64,000 nt of DNA from Phytohabitans houttuyneae. Its GTDB lineage: Bacteria; Actinomycetota; Actinomycetes; Mycobacteriales; Micromonosporaceae. Positions 18,119-25,819 of the stretch are shown piece after piece (within the stretch, counting starts at the first letter, position 1; the number at the start of each line of letters is the position of its first letter). The stretch spans positions 248,001-312,000 of the forward strand of contig NZ_BLPF01000005.1 in the NCBI RefSeq assembly GCF_011764425.1, given 5' to 3'. The notes beneath the pieces were generated by a model. The model did not search any database and was not told the DNA's origin. It worked only from the letters and a program-made list of their open reading frames with translations. A program made the translations under genes and the position numbers.

Positions 18119-19414
18119 TCAGGTTGCCGCGCGCGGATGCCGCACCGCGACGAGCGCCAGCAGGGTGGTCGAGGCGGCCGCGATCAGCGGGTACCCGCCC
18201 GTGGCGTACGCGGCGGTCGACGCCAGCGCGGCCACCGCCGCCAGCCCCCACACCGCACCGTCAACGGCGCCCTCGACGCCGGCCCGGTCCGCCTCGGGCA
18301 GGCCGGTCGCGAGGCTGCCGCTGCCGCCGACGAAGCAGAGGTTCCAGCCGTACCCGAGCTGGAAGAGCGCCGCGACACGCAGTGCCTCGTCGTGCGGCGC
18401 GATGGCCAGCTGCACGGTCGCGACAAGCATCGTGACCAGCCCGGCCAACATGACCGGCCGCGCGCCGACCCGGTCGATCAGCCACCCGGTGAGCGGCGAC
18501 AGGGCGAACATGCCGAGCGCGTGCGCCGACAGTGCCGCGCCGACCACGCCCAACCCGTCGTGGTGCTCGTGGATGCCGAGCGGCGCCGCCGTCATGACCG
18601 CGCCCATCACCACCTGCGCCGCCGCCATCACCGCGAACGCCCACCGCGCCGCCGGCGTCCGCACCAGCGTCCGCACACGCCCGCCGCGCACCTGAGCACC
18701 ACGGTCGTCGCGCAGCCGCGCGGGCGTGGCCGCAACGTTCCCGCCGTCGCGCTGCCGCGCGGGCGTGGCCGCCGCCTTTCCGCCCTCGCGGGGAAGGCCG
18801 GCGTGCCCGTGCCGCCGGGGCAGCGCGAGGGTGGCCACGGCGGCGAGCATGCCGGCGACGGCGGCCAGCAGGAACGGTCCCGCGAACGCCACCCACCCCA
18901 GCCGCGCACCCACCTCGCCGGCCGGCGCGAGCAGCAGCGGCCCGCCCACCGCGCCGAGCGCGCCCGCCCACACCACCACGCCGATCGCGAAGCCGCGCCG
19001 CCCGGCCGGCTGGTGCTCGGCCGCGGCGTAGCGGGACAGCAGCGCACCGGCGTTTCCGAGCCCGATGAGGAGCATGCCGGCGCACAGCACCACGGCGTGA
19101 CCACCGATCGCCGCGGCCATCGTGAGGGCGCCACCGGCCGCGGCGGCCGCGTACCCCGCCACGAGGCCGGCCCGCCACCCCCACCGCTCGCGCGCGCGGC
19201 TGAGCGCGACCGCGCCGGCACCGGTGCCGATGATGGCCGCCGTGTTGGGCGCGGCCGCGAGCGCGGCGCCCCACCGCTCCGCGGCGATGAGGGTGCTGAC
19301 CGGGCTGGCGGCGGCGATCGCGGCGTTCATCAGGCCGGCCGCGGCGAAAAGGACGGCGATGGCCCGCCGCTGGGACGCCGCCGGCGGCGCGGTGGGCAGG
19401 GAGGTGACACTCAT
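18119..19414 (-). CDS. MFS transporter
   Basis: This 431-residue protein has about 12 hydrophobic segments in two bundles of six. A charged central loop (residues 200-245) carries an imperfect repeat AATPARQRD / AATPARLRD. The MFS signature after helix 2 is weak, but the second half has GWLIDRVGARPVMLAG, a typical helix 8-9 motif. Small-molecule efflux is likely; the substrate is unknown. ATG 19414 precedes the first helix; the open frame upstream passes through the divergent regulator and is rejected. It is divergent from an Lrp-type regulator, with a 105-base gap holding palindromes, so that regulator probably controls it. Confidence 0.87.
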   Translation of the reverse strand: MSVTSLPTAPPAASQRRAIAVLFAAAGLMNAAIAAASPVSTLIAAERWGAALAAAPNTAAIIGTGAGAVALSRARERWGWRAGLVAGYAAAAAGGALTMAAAIGGHAVVLCAGMLLIGLGNAGALLSRYAAAEHQPAGRRGFAIGVVVWAGALGAVGGPLLLAPAGEVGARLGWVAFAGPFLLAAVAGMLAAVATLALPRRHGHAGLPREGGKAAATPARQRDGGNVAATPARLRDDRGAQVRGGRVRTLVRTPAARWAFAVMAAAQVVMGAVMTAAPLGIHEHHDGLGVVGAALSAHALGMFALSPLTGWLIDRVGARPVMLAGLVTMLVATVQLAIAPHDEALRVAALFQLGYGWNLCFVGGSGSLATGLPEADRAGVEGAVDGAVWGLAAVAALASTAAYATGGYPLIAAASTTLLALVAVRHPRAAT

Positions 19415-19490
19415 GGATCTCACGGTAGGAAGGTGCGCCGCGCGGTTACATGGGCGGCGAGCATCCATCGTGCGCCCACGGCTGTTGAAC

Positions 19491-19509
19491 GCAAGGCGAT
19501 TGCGCGCAA
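19491..19509. promoter_or_regulatory. Candidate operator for Lrp/AsnC regulator
   Basis: Two overlapping palindromes, GCAA-GGCGA-TTGC and TTGCGCGCAA, lie 11 bases before the regulator start and about 80 bases before the MFS start. Their place between divergent genes suits autoregulation plus control of the exporter. Confidence 0.5.
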
Positions 19510-19519
19510 CACTTTGCGG

Positions 19520-20038
19520 ATGAAGGAGCTGGACCAGACCGACTGGCGCATCATCGCCGAGCTGCAGCGCGACGGCCGCCTCTCGTACAACCAGCTCGGC
19601 CGCCTGGTCAACATGTCGTCGCCCGCGGTCGCCGAGCGCGTACGCCGGCTCGAGGAGTCCGGTGTGATCGCCGGCTACCAGGCGCGCATCGACCCGGCGC
19701 GCGCCGGGCTTCCGCTGACCGCCTTCGTCCAGCTGCGGTGCGAGCACGGCCGCTGCCTGCTGAAGACGACGACGGCCGACGACTTCCCCGAGGTGGTCGA
19801 GATCCACAAGCTGAGCGGGGGCTTCTGCTCGATGCTGAAGGTCCGCGTGGCCACCATGGCGCATCTGGAGGGCCTGCTGGAACGCCTGGGCGAGCACCGC
19901 GAGATGCACTCACACGTGGTGCTGTCCACCCAGTACGAGAACCGTCCCGTGCAGCCACCGACCGTGGAGCGCGCGGTCACCCCGTCCAGCGGATGGGGCT
20001 ACGGCTCGGGGAGCGGGGCGCGGCCGATCGTGGAGTAG
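19520..20038 (+). CDS. Lrp/AsnC family transcriptional regulator
   Basis: This 172-residue regulator has the AsnC-type HTH at its N-terminus (LDQTDWRIIAELQRDGRLSY, then SSPAVAERVRRLEESGVIAGY). The RAM ligand domain follows (TAFVQLRCEHGRC, VVEIHKLSGGFCSMLKVRV, LLERLGEHREMHSHVVLST). About 25 extra C-terminal residues lack family resemblance. ATG 19520 begins exactly on the HTH. It is divergent from the MFS gene, a common layout for amino-acid exporters. The 3' end overlaps the convergent methyltransferase gene by 40 bases. Confidence 0.9.
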   Translation: MKELDQTDWRIIAELQRDGRLSYNQLGRLVNMSSPAVAERVRRLEESGVIAGYQARIDPARAGLPLTAFVQLRCEHGRCLLKTTTADDFPEVVEIHKLSGGFCSMLKVRVATMAHLEGLLERLGEHREMHSHVVLSTQYENRPVQPPTVERAVTPSSGWGYGSGSGARPIVE

Positions 20039-20787
20039 AGGAAGTGGCCGCGGATCACCAGGCCCGAGCGGGTATCCGTGACCAGCCACCACAGGTGGTC
20101 CAGGTCGGCCGCGGTGAGGCCGGCGGCGAGCAGGCGGTCGCGGAAGAGTGTCAGGTTGACCGTCGTCAGCAGCGCGCCCGCGCTGCCGGCGGGCCAGACC
20201 GGGGCGTGGATCGCGGTGTTGACCTCGGTCAGGCCGGCGGCGAGCATCTCGCCGTGGATGCGGGCGGCCCAGGTGGGGTCGTTGGCGAGGATGTCCAGCA
20301 ACATGCGCTGATATCGCTCGAACAGCGCCGAGTCGGCCGGCGTGGGTGCGGCCAGGACGATGTGCTCGGGGCGGATGTACCAGTCTTCGACCACCAGGCT
20401 CCCGCCCGGGCGGAGGGCGGCCGCGAGCTTGGCCAGCACCCGCTCGCGCTGGGGCAGGTGGATGAGCAGGAGGCGGGCGTGGACGAGGTCGTAGGGCGGG
20501 TCGGGCACCGGCTCGGCCACGATGTCGTGGGTCAGCACGTGGACGCCGGTGCCGGCGGTGAGGTGGCGTGGCTTGAGGTCGGTGGCGACCACGGCTGCGC
20601 CGCGACCGGCCAGCCACCGCGCGATGCTGCCGGCTCCCGCGCCGACCTCGAGGCAGCGGAAGGGGCCGGCCGGTGTGTCTACTGAGGACAGACGGGTGCG
20701 GGTGAAGTCGTCGAGCATCGCGGAAAGGCACGCGTGCTGCTGTTGCGCCACCTCCACGTCGTTGTCGTAGGCGTAGCCGCCCGGCAT
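19999..20787 (-). CDS. SAM-dependent methyltransferase (class I)
   Basis: This 262-residue enzyme has a class I Rossmann fold: motif I is FRCLEVGAGAGSIARWL, motif II contains AAVVATDLKPRHL, and the region DLVHARLLLIHLPQRERVL precedes LRPGGSLVVEDWY. The N-terminal cap YAYDNDVEVAQQQH resembles actinobacterial methyltransferases of natural-product type. The acceptor cannot be predicted. The gene is alone; its 3' end overlaps the convergent Lrp-type gene by 40 bases and the upstream neighbour is divergent. AGGAGG lies a few bases before ATG 20787. Confidence 0.86.
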   Translation of the reverse strand: MPGGYAYDNDVEVAQQQHACLSAMLDDFTRTRLSSVDTPAGPFRCLEVGAGAGSIARWLAGRGAAVVATDLKPRHLTAGTGVHVLTHDIVAEPVPDPPYDLVHARLLLIHLPQRERVLAKLAAALRPGGSLVVEDWYIRPEHIVLAAPTPADSALFERYQRMLLDILANDPTWAARIHGEMLAAGLTEVNTAIHAPVWPAGSAGALLTTVNLTLFRDRLLAAGLTAADLDHLWWLVTDTRSGLVIRGHFLYSTIGRAPLPEP

Positions 20788-20968
20788 CGGACCTCCTGAG
20801 GGGTGAGGCGACCCGGGCCACCAGGTTGCCGACCAAGGGGCGGGGTCGCCTCACCGAACGTCAACCTAGGGTTCTAAGGACCCAGAGTCAATTGGGTACG
20901 ACGAATACTTGAGACCCCAGGGCGGGCATGATCAAATGTCATACGCCGACCAAGGGGAGTGCCAGCAC

Positions 20969-21232
20969 ATGCCCGCCGTGCCCGTTTATCGCAAGATCAT
21001 TAATGACATCCGCGAGCGGATCGAGTCCGGTGAACTCAAGGCGGGCGACAAGCTGCCCTCGATCGCCGAGCTGATGCAGGCCTACGAGTGCAGCGATACC
21101 CCGGTCAAAGCGGCCCTCGGTCGCCTGCAGGACGCCGGGGTGCTCGAGGGCCACCAGGGGCGCGGCGTCTACGTCATGGGCAAGCCCGTCAAGGGCACAT
21201 CGTCGGCGATTTCTTCCTCCCCAGGACAGTAG
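20969..21232 (+). CDS. Short GntR-type winged-helix regulator
   Basis: This 87-residue protein is little more than a GntR DNA-binding domain: VPVYRKIINDIRERIESGEL, KAGDKLPSIAELMQAYECSD, TPVKAALGRLQDAGVLEGHQ and the wing GRGVYVMG. A ligand domain is absent, as in many small actinobacterial GntR proteins. I chose ATG 20969 because AAGGGGAG lies nine bases upstream. A 13-base direct repeat (GCCGACCAAGGGG) at 20828-20840 and 20945-20957 may be an operator pair. It precedes the oxidase by 56 bases and may control it. Confidence 0.85.
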   Translation: MPAVPVYRKIINDIRERIESGELKAGDKLPSIAELMQAYECSDTPVKAALGRLQDAGVLEGHQGRGVYVMGKPVKGTSSAISSSPGQ

Positions 21233-21288
21233 AATCACGCGCGGAAACAACCGTACCCGCGCACCGGGAAGTGGTGCATCCAACCCAA

Positions 21289-22212
21289 ATGTTCGACGTC
21301 GTGGTGGTCGGGGCCGGCGTGATCGGACTGACGTCCGCGATCCGCCTGCGGGAGGCCGGCGCCCGCGTCGCCCTGGTGGCCGCCGACCCGCCCGCCGAGA
21401 CGGTGTCCGCCGTTGCCGCCGCCGTCTGGTACCCCACGCGCACCGACCCCGACCCCCGGGTGCTGGCCTGGGCCGGGCAGACCTATGACGAGCTGGCCCG
21501 CCAAGCGGCCGCCGGCGTGCCCGGGGTGGTGATGCGCCGCACCCGCATGGTCGTCCAGGCGTCCGACGACCCGTGGTGGGCACGGGTCGTACCAAATTTT
21601 GAAGACCACGGCCGTGAGTGGCGTTTCACCGTGCCCACGGTGGAGATGGGCCTTTACCTGGAGTGGCTCGTGGCGCGGCTGGCCGGCGGCGGTGTGGTGC
21701 TGGAGCGCCGGCGCCTCCGGGGGCTCGCGGAGGCCGCGCGGCTCGCGCCCGTGGTGGTCAACGCGACCGGCCTCGCGGCCGGCGAGCTGTGCGGCGACGC
21801 GGCGGTCTTCCCGGCACGCGGGCGCGTCGTGCTGGTCGCCAACCCGGGCCTCGAGGTGTCCGTCCGGGAGGAGCACCATCCGGCCGGGATGGTGTATGTG
21901 CATCCTCGTTCGGGGGATGTGGTGCTGGGTGGCACGTTCGAGCCCGGCGAGTGGGACACAGGGCCGGATCCGCAGGTCGCGGCGGGGATCGTGGCCCGCT
22001 GCACCGAGCTCGTGCCGGAGCTGGCCGGCGCCGAGGTGCTGGGCGAGCGGGCGGGGCTGCGGCCGGCGCGGCGCGGTGGCCCGCGGGTGGGCGCCGCCCC
22101 CGATCCGCTGCCCGGCGGTGCCCGAGTGATCCATAACTACGGGCACGGAGGTGCCGGAGTAACGCTGTCTTGGGGATGCGCGGCCAGCGTTCTCGTAGAC
22201 TTCTGGCCGTGA
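21289..22212 (+). CDS. D-amino-acid oxidase (FAD-dependent)
   Basis: This 307-residue flavoenzyme should oxidise D-amino acids to keto acids, ammonia and peroxide. The FAD-binding betaxalphaxbeta unit is VVVVGAGVIGLTSAIRLREAG. The DAO pattern continues with SAVAAAVWYPTR, VVVNATGLAAGEL, MVYVHPRSGDVVLGGTF and the C-terminal signature VIHNYGHGGAGVTLSWGCA. This last block matches the DAO PROSITE-type motif in pattern. ATG 21289 opens on the Rossmann strand. The stop overlaps the TetR-type start by four bases (GTGA), making a small operon with it and the P-loop kinase gene. Confidence 0.92.
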   Translation: MFDVVVVGAGVIGLTSAIRLREAGARVALVAADPPAETVSAVAAAVWYPTRTDPDPRVLAWAGQTYDELARQAAAGVPGVVMRRTRMVVQASDDPWWARVVPNFEDHGREWRFTVPTVEMGLYLEWLVARLAGGGVVLERRRLRGLAEAARLAPVVVNATGLAAGELCGDAAVFPARGRVVLVANPGLEVSVREEHHPAGMVYVHPRSGDVVLGGTFEPGEWDTGPDPQVAAGIVARCTELVPELAGAEVLGERAGLRPARRGGPRVGAAPDPLPGGARVIHNYGHGGAGVTLSWGCAASVLVDFWP

Positions 22213-22781
22213 CCTCGGTCCAGATCGCGGAGAGCCACACCCTCCGGCGGGATGCCCGGCGCAACCGGGCTTTGATCATCGAGGCGGCGCGCGAGGTCTT
22301 CGCGATCGCCGGCTTCGGTGCGCCCTTGGATGCGGTGGCCCGGCGCGCGGGCGTCGGGCGGGGCACGCTCTACCGACACTTCCCGGACCGCTATGCCCTG
22401 GCGGTCGCCATTTTCGAAGACAACGTGCGCGACATCGAGGAGCTGGCGGTGGTCTACGCCGGCCGCGCGGACGCGTTCGACGCGCTGCTGCGCTCGCTTG
22501 TCGACCACCAGGTGCGCAGCCACGGCCTGCACCAGGCGCTCGACAAGGGCACGGAGGCGCCTGAGCTGCAGGCGCTGGCCGAGCGCATCGTGCTCGCCTT
22601 CGCCGAGCCGATGCGGCGCGCGCAGGAGGACGGCGCTGTCCGCTCCGACCTGGTCAAGGAGGACCTGCTCGACATCATGCGCATGGTCGCCTCGGTGATC
22701 GAGCGCGTCGACGACATCGAGCGCCGCCGGGCCAGCGCCGCCCGCGCCGTGGACCTGCTCCGCAACGGCCTGCGTGGCTGA
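22209..22781 (+). CDS. TetR family transcriptional regulator
   Basis: This 190-residue repressor has an N-terminal TetR HTH: RNRALIIEAAREVFAIAGF, LDAVARRAGVGRGTLYRHFPDRYAL. The C-terminal helical domain (LLRSLVDHQVRSHG to SAARAVDLLRNGL) resembles TetR_C members with a SBP-like fold common in Streptomyces. GTG 22209 overlaps the oxidase stop. TAGACT lies seven bases before it, so a second, leaderless transcript is possible. The stop overlaps the next start by eight bases. The inducer is unknown. Confidence 0.9.
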   Translation: MTSVQIAESHTLRRDARRNRALIIEAAREVFAIAGFGAPLDAVARRAGVGRGTLYRHFPDRYALAVAIFEDNVRDIEELAVVYAGRADAFDALLRSLVDHQVRSHGLHQALDKGTEAPELQALAERIVLAFAEPMRRAQEDGAVRSDLVKEDLLDIMRMVASVIERVDDIERRRASAARAVDLLRNGLRG

Positions 22782-23388
22782 CGCCCTCCCCGGCGTCTAC
22801 TGGGTCGGCGGCGGCAGCGGGGCCGGCAAGTCCACGATCGCCCGCCGGCTCGCGGCGGCGCACGGCCTCCGGCTGTACCCGACCGACGACGTCATGGCCG
22901 ACCACGCGCGGCGGTGCGAGGGGGAGGCACTGCGGGCGTTCATCGCGATGGACATGGACGAGCGGTGGCTGCGCCGCTCGCCGGAGACGATGCTGGAGAC
23001 GTTTCACTGGTACCGCGGCGAGTGCTTCGACCTGATCGTCGACGACCTGCGCCGCCTGCCCGCCGGCCCGGACGTGGTGGTCGAGGGCTTCCGGCTCCTG
23101 CCGCACCTCGTCGCGCCGCTGCTCACCGAGGCGCGCCGGGCCGTCTGGCTGCTGCCGACGCCCGCGTTCCGCCGCGCCGCCCTGCACAGCCGCGGGTCGC
23201 TGTGGCACATCGCCGGCCGCACGAGCGACCCCGACCGCGCGCTGGCCAACCTCCTCGAGCGCGACCACCTCTTCACCGAACGGCTCCGCGACGAGACGGC
23301 CCGGCTCTCCCTTTGCGCGATCGAGGTGGACCCGGCGATGTCCGAGGACGCGCTGGCCGCGAGGGTGGGGCGCGCACTCGGAATCTGA
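22774..23388 (+). CDS. P-loop nucleoside/small-molecule kinase-like protein
   Basis: This 204-residue AAA-type NTPase has a clear Walker A, VGGGSGAGKSTIARRL, near the start. A Walker-B-like strand is VVVEGFRLLPHLV, and arginine-rich lid residues follow (RDETARL). The layout resembles cytidylate- or shikimate-kinase-like proteins that phosphorylate small molecules, but no specific motif decides the substrate. The gene overlaps the TetR stop by eight bases and ends the operon. A family 2 repeat starts directly after its stop. No Thr/Ser gate for transport or helicase function is seen. Confidence 0.8.
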   Translation: MADALPGVYWVGGGSGAGKSTIARRLAAAHGLRLYPTDDVMADHARRCEGEALRAFIAMDMDERWLRRSPETMLETFHWYRGECFDLIVDDLRRLPAGPDVVVEGFRLLPHLVAPLLTEARRAVWLLPTPAFRRAALHSRGSLWHIAGRTSDPDRALANLLERDHLFTERLRDETARLSLCAIEVDPAMSEDALAARVGRALGI

Positions 23389-23496
23389 GCTACCGCGATG
23401 TCCGCCGTGGTCTGGACCGTTGCGCGGGGCCCCCGGGAAACGTGGAGCGCAGCGGAGCGTTTTCTTGGGGTGCTTTCCCGCGGCCTCACCCTCCGC
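23389..23496 (+). repeat. Interspersed repeat family 2, copy A (interrupted)
   Basis: The left block (23389-23423, starting GCTACCGCGATGTCCGCC) and right block (23476-23496, with GCGGCCTCACCCTCCGC) are contiguous in the copy at 37961-38030. Here 52 unrelated bases separate them. The element begins on the last base of the TGA region of the kinase-like gene. Confidence 0.7.
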
Positions 23497-23699
23497 CGCC
23501 GGTCACGGTCGCGGGGGCAGGGCTGGTCGCGGCCGGCCCGCTCCGCTGGTGGGCAGTGGCGGCTCGCACCGCGAGCCGCCCGTGGATCACGATGGGCTTC
23601 GCGGTGGCGGATCGCGAACGTCAGTTGCCCTGCGGGGGCGACCGGCGCGGGTGTTCAGCCCGCGCCGCCGACCAGTAGCTCTGGATGTGGTCGGGCTTG
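23389..23699. other. Gene-free spacer with repeat
   Basis: After the repeat the stretch is plain high-GC sequence with no ORF showing family resemblance. The two flanking genes converge, so no promoter is expected. Confidence 0.6.
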
Positions 23700-24125
23700 T
23701 CAGAGGGTCGAGACGCGGACGGTGTAGGACGGCTCGTCCGCGTGCTCCTCGCGGTATGAGAGCTGGCGGATCTGCCGGTCGTCCACGTAGAGCGCCACGT
23801 CGACAAGCACGCCCAGGTGGGCCACGCTCACGGCCGCCGAGCGGCGCTTGTCCTGCAGGACGGCGCCGATCCCGCTCAGGAAGTTGGTCACGTCGCCGCT
23901 GTGGTGGTCCGGCGGGCGGCGCAGCACCACGTCGAGCGCGACCGGATGGGCCAGCGCGGTCCAGCCTGTGCGCTGCGCGGCCGCGCAGGCGGCCTCCAGC
24001 AGTGTGCGCACGCGGCCGGCCTGGCGATGGCCGGCGGAGAAGATCGACAGTGCCTCGTTTTTCAATGGCGGAAGTCCGTGCACGTCGAATGCGATCGTCG
24101 ACGCGCGCGCGAGGGTTTCACCCAC
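23700..24125 (-). CDS. RusA-like small protein (possible Holliday-junction-resolvase fold)
   Basis: This 141-residue protein reads IAFDVHGLPPLKNEALSIF at its N-terminus, then ALDVVLRRPPD, GDVTNFLSGIGAVLQDK and VALYVDDRQIRQLSYRE. The spacing of a conserved N in DVTNFL and the DDRQI block resembles RusA resolvases (DxDNL..DD.QI). The match is by eye. RusA proteins cut Holliday junctions and usually come from phages, but no phage genes are near. I chose GTG 24125 because GGAGGG lies eight bases upstream; an ATG at 24212 would add 29 basic residues. The family is widespread in actinobacteria and normally labelled hypothetical. Confidence 0.65.
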   Translation of the reverse strand: MGETLARASTIAFDVHGLPPLKNEALSIFSAGHRQAGRVRTLLEAACAAAQRTGWTALAHPVALDVVLRRPPDHHSGDVTNFLSGIGAVLQDKRRSAAVSVAHLGVLVDVALYVDDRQIRQLSYREEHADEPSYTVRVSTL

Positions 24126-24456
24126 GATCCTGCCCTCCGGACCGTCTAATTGGGACGCGAATGCGGGGAATCGGCGTCGACGGCGATCCGCGACCTGACC
24201 GTACCGATGCAATTCGCCGCGTGGCCAGGGTCCGTTCGTTCACATTTATTTATCGACGACCGTGGGCATGGCCCAATTTGCACCGATATCACGTAGTTGA
24301 TCCTATAGTGAACTCGTCCAGGTTTGATGTCCGGGCAGACGGGGGAGAAGGGGCGCACCACGATCACGCGTCGACGCCGACGCGCTCGCGCCGCGCAGGG
24401 GTCATCCCGAGCGGGCGCCGCGCCCTCCGGCGCCCGACCGGAGGGAGGCGAGGCCG
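24126..24456. other. Divergent promoter region, partly AT-rich
   Basis: No gene. Bases 24240-24330 are AT-rich for this genome. TATAGT (24304-24309) is a plausible -10 box for the transporter operon; TTGCAC (24278-24283) lies 20 bases upstream, too long for an ideal -35. The leader would run about 145 bases. Confidence 0.45.
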
Positions 24457-25731
24457 GTGCGGAAGATGAGACGGGCGGAGTCGAGGGTACGGAGAGCGGG
24501 TGCGGCCGCGGCCGCTATGGCACTGCTCACGCCGCTTGCCGCGTGCGGCGGTGACGACGGCGGCACACCGACCATCAACCTGTACTACGCGCCCGAGCAG
24601 AACCTCCAGAAGGTGGTCGACGACTGCAACGCCGAGGCGGCGGGCCGGTACCGCATCGACTACCAGGTGCTGCCGCGCGGCGCGGACGACCAGCGGGTGC
24701 AGATGGTGCGCCGGCTGGCCGCCGAGGACGACGGCATGGACGTGCTGGGGCTGGACATCACGTGGACGCAGGAGTTCGCGAGCGCGGACTGGATCCTGGA
24801 GTGGACCGGCGACAACAAGGCGCAGGCCGAGCGGGGCACGCTCGCCGGGCCGCTGGCCAGCGCCGAGTACGAGGACAAGCTCTACGCCGCGCCGAAGAAC
24901 ACCAACGTGCAGCTGCTGTGGTACCGCACCGATCTGGTGCAGCAGCCGCCGCGCACGTGGGACGAGATGATCCAGCAGTCGCTCGACCTCAAGGGCCAGG
25001 GCAAGCCGTTCGAGGTCATCACGATGGGCGCGCAGTACGAGGGCCTCGTCGTCCTCTACAACACGATCGTCGCGAGCGCGGGCGGCCACATCCTCAACGA
25101 CGAGGGCACCGAGGCGGTCTTCGACCAGGGCGCGGTGCGCGGCCTGGAGATCCTGCAGAAGTTCGCGTCGGCCGGCGTCACCAGCCCGTCGTTCACCAAC
25201 TCCATTGAGGACGACGCGCGGCTGCAGTTCCAGAGCGGCAACGCGGCGTACCAGCTCAACTGGCCGTTCGTCTACCCGGCCATGCAGGAGGGCGCGCCGG
25301 ACCTCGCGGCGAAGGTGAAGTGGGCGCGCTACCCGGGCGTCGACGCGGGCACGCCGAGCAAGGTCACCATCGGTGGGTACAACCTCGCGGTGTCGAAGTA
25401 CTCCAAGCACCCGGAGGAGGCGTTCGACGCGGCGCTGTGCCTGCGCAACGAGGAGCACCAGAAGTTCTCGGCGATCAACGACGGCGTGCCGCCGACGATC
25501 GAGAGCATCTACGCCGACCCGGAGATGGCCGAGGCGTACCCGATGAAGGACACGATCCTGGAAGAGCTGCGGGACGCGGCGAACCGGCCGCTCTCGCCGG
25601 CGTACCAGAACATCTCGACGGTGATGTCGGCGACGCTCTCGCCGCCCGCCTCGATCAAGCCCGAGCAGACCGCCAAGGAGCTGCGCGGGTCCATACAGGA
25701 CGCTCTGGAGTCGAAGGGAGTCCTGCCATGA
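24457..25731 (+). CDS. lpqY: Sugar ABC transporter substrate-binding lipoprotein (LpqY-like)
   Basis: This 424-residue lipoprotein binds sugar outside the membrane. A basic N-terminus, hydrophobic stretch and lipobox TPLAAC give the signal; CGGDDGG follows the lipidated Cys. The mature part NLYYAPEQNLQKVVDDCNAE, LPRGADDQRVQMVRRLAAED and MDVLGLDITWTQEFASADWI resembles mycobacterial LpqY, the trehalose receptor. GTG 24457 has GGAGG-type sequence upstream; an ATG three codons later is possible. It heads a four-gene operon with two permeases and an ATPase. Trehalose is the best guess; other alpha-glucosides are possible. Confidence 0.87.
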   Translation: MRKMRRAESRVRRAGAAAAAMALLTPLAACGGDDGGTPTINLYYAPEQNLQKVVDDCNAEAAGRYRIDYQVLPRGADDQRVQMVRRLAAEDDGMDVLGLDITWTQEFASADWILEWTGDNKAQAERGTLAGPLASAEYEDKLYAAPKNTNVQLLWYRTDLVQQPPRTWDEMIQQSLDLKGQGKPFEVITMGAQYEGLVVLYNTIVASAGGHILNDEGTEAVFDQGAVRGLEILQKFASAGVTSPSFTNSIEDDARLQFQSGNAAYQLNWPFVYPAMQEGAPDLAAKVKWARYPGVDAGTPSKVTIGGYNLAVSKYSKHPEEAFDAALCLRNEEHQKFSAINDGVPPTIESIYADPEMAEAYPMKDTILEELRDAANRPLSPAYQNISTVMSATLSPPASIKPEQTAKELRGSIQDALESKGVLP

Positions 25732-25732
25732 G

Positions 25733-25818
25733 CGTGCGTAGCGAGCGAGTGCGTAGCGCGCGAGTCGTCGGGTGCGGCCGCGGAGCCTCGTGGCCGCCGG
25801 CAGTGAAGCGAGGTCGGC
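25733..25818. repeat. GAGCGAG-rich spacer inside transporter operon
   Basis: The gap between the binding-protein and first permease genes carries GCGTAGCGAGCGAGTGCG and a second CGTAGCGCGCGAG. It recalls repeat family 1 but is not identical. The other junctions in this operon are tight, so this looks inserted. Confidence 0.5.
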
Positions 25819-25819
25819 C

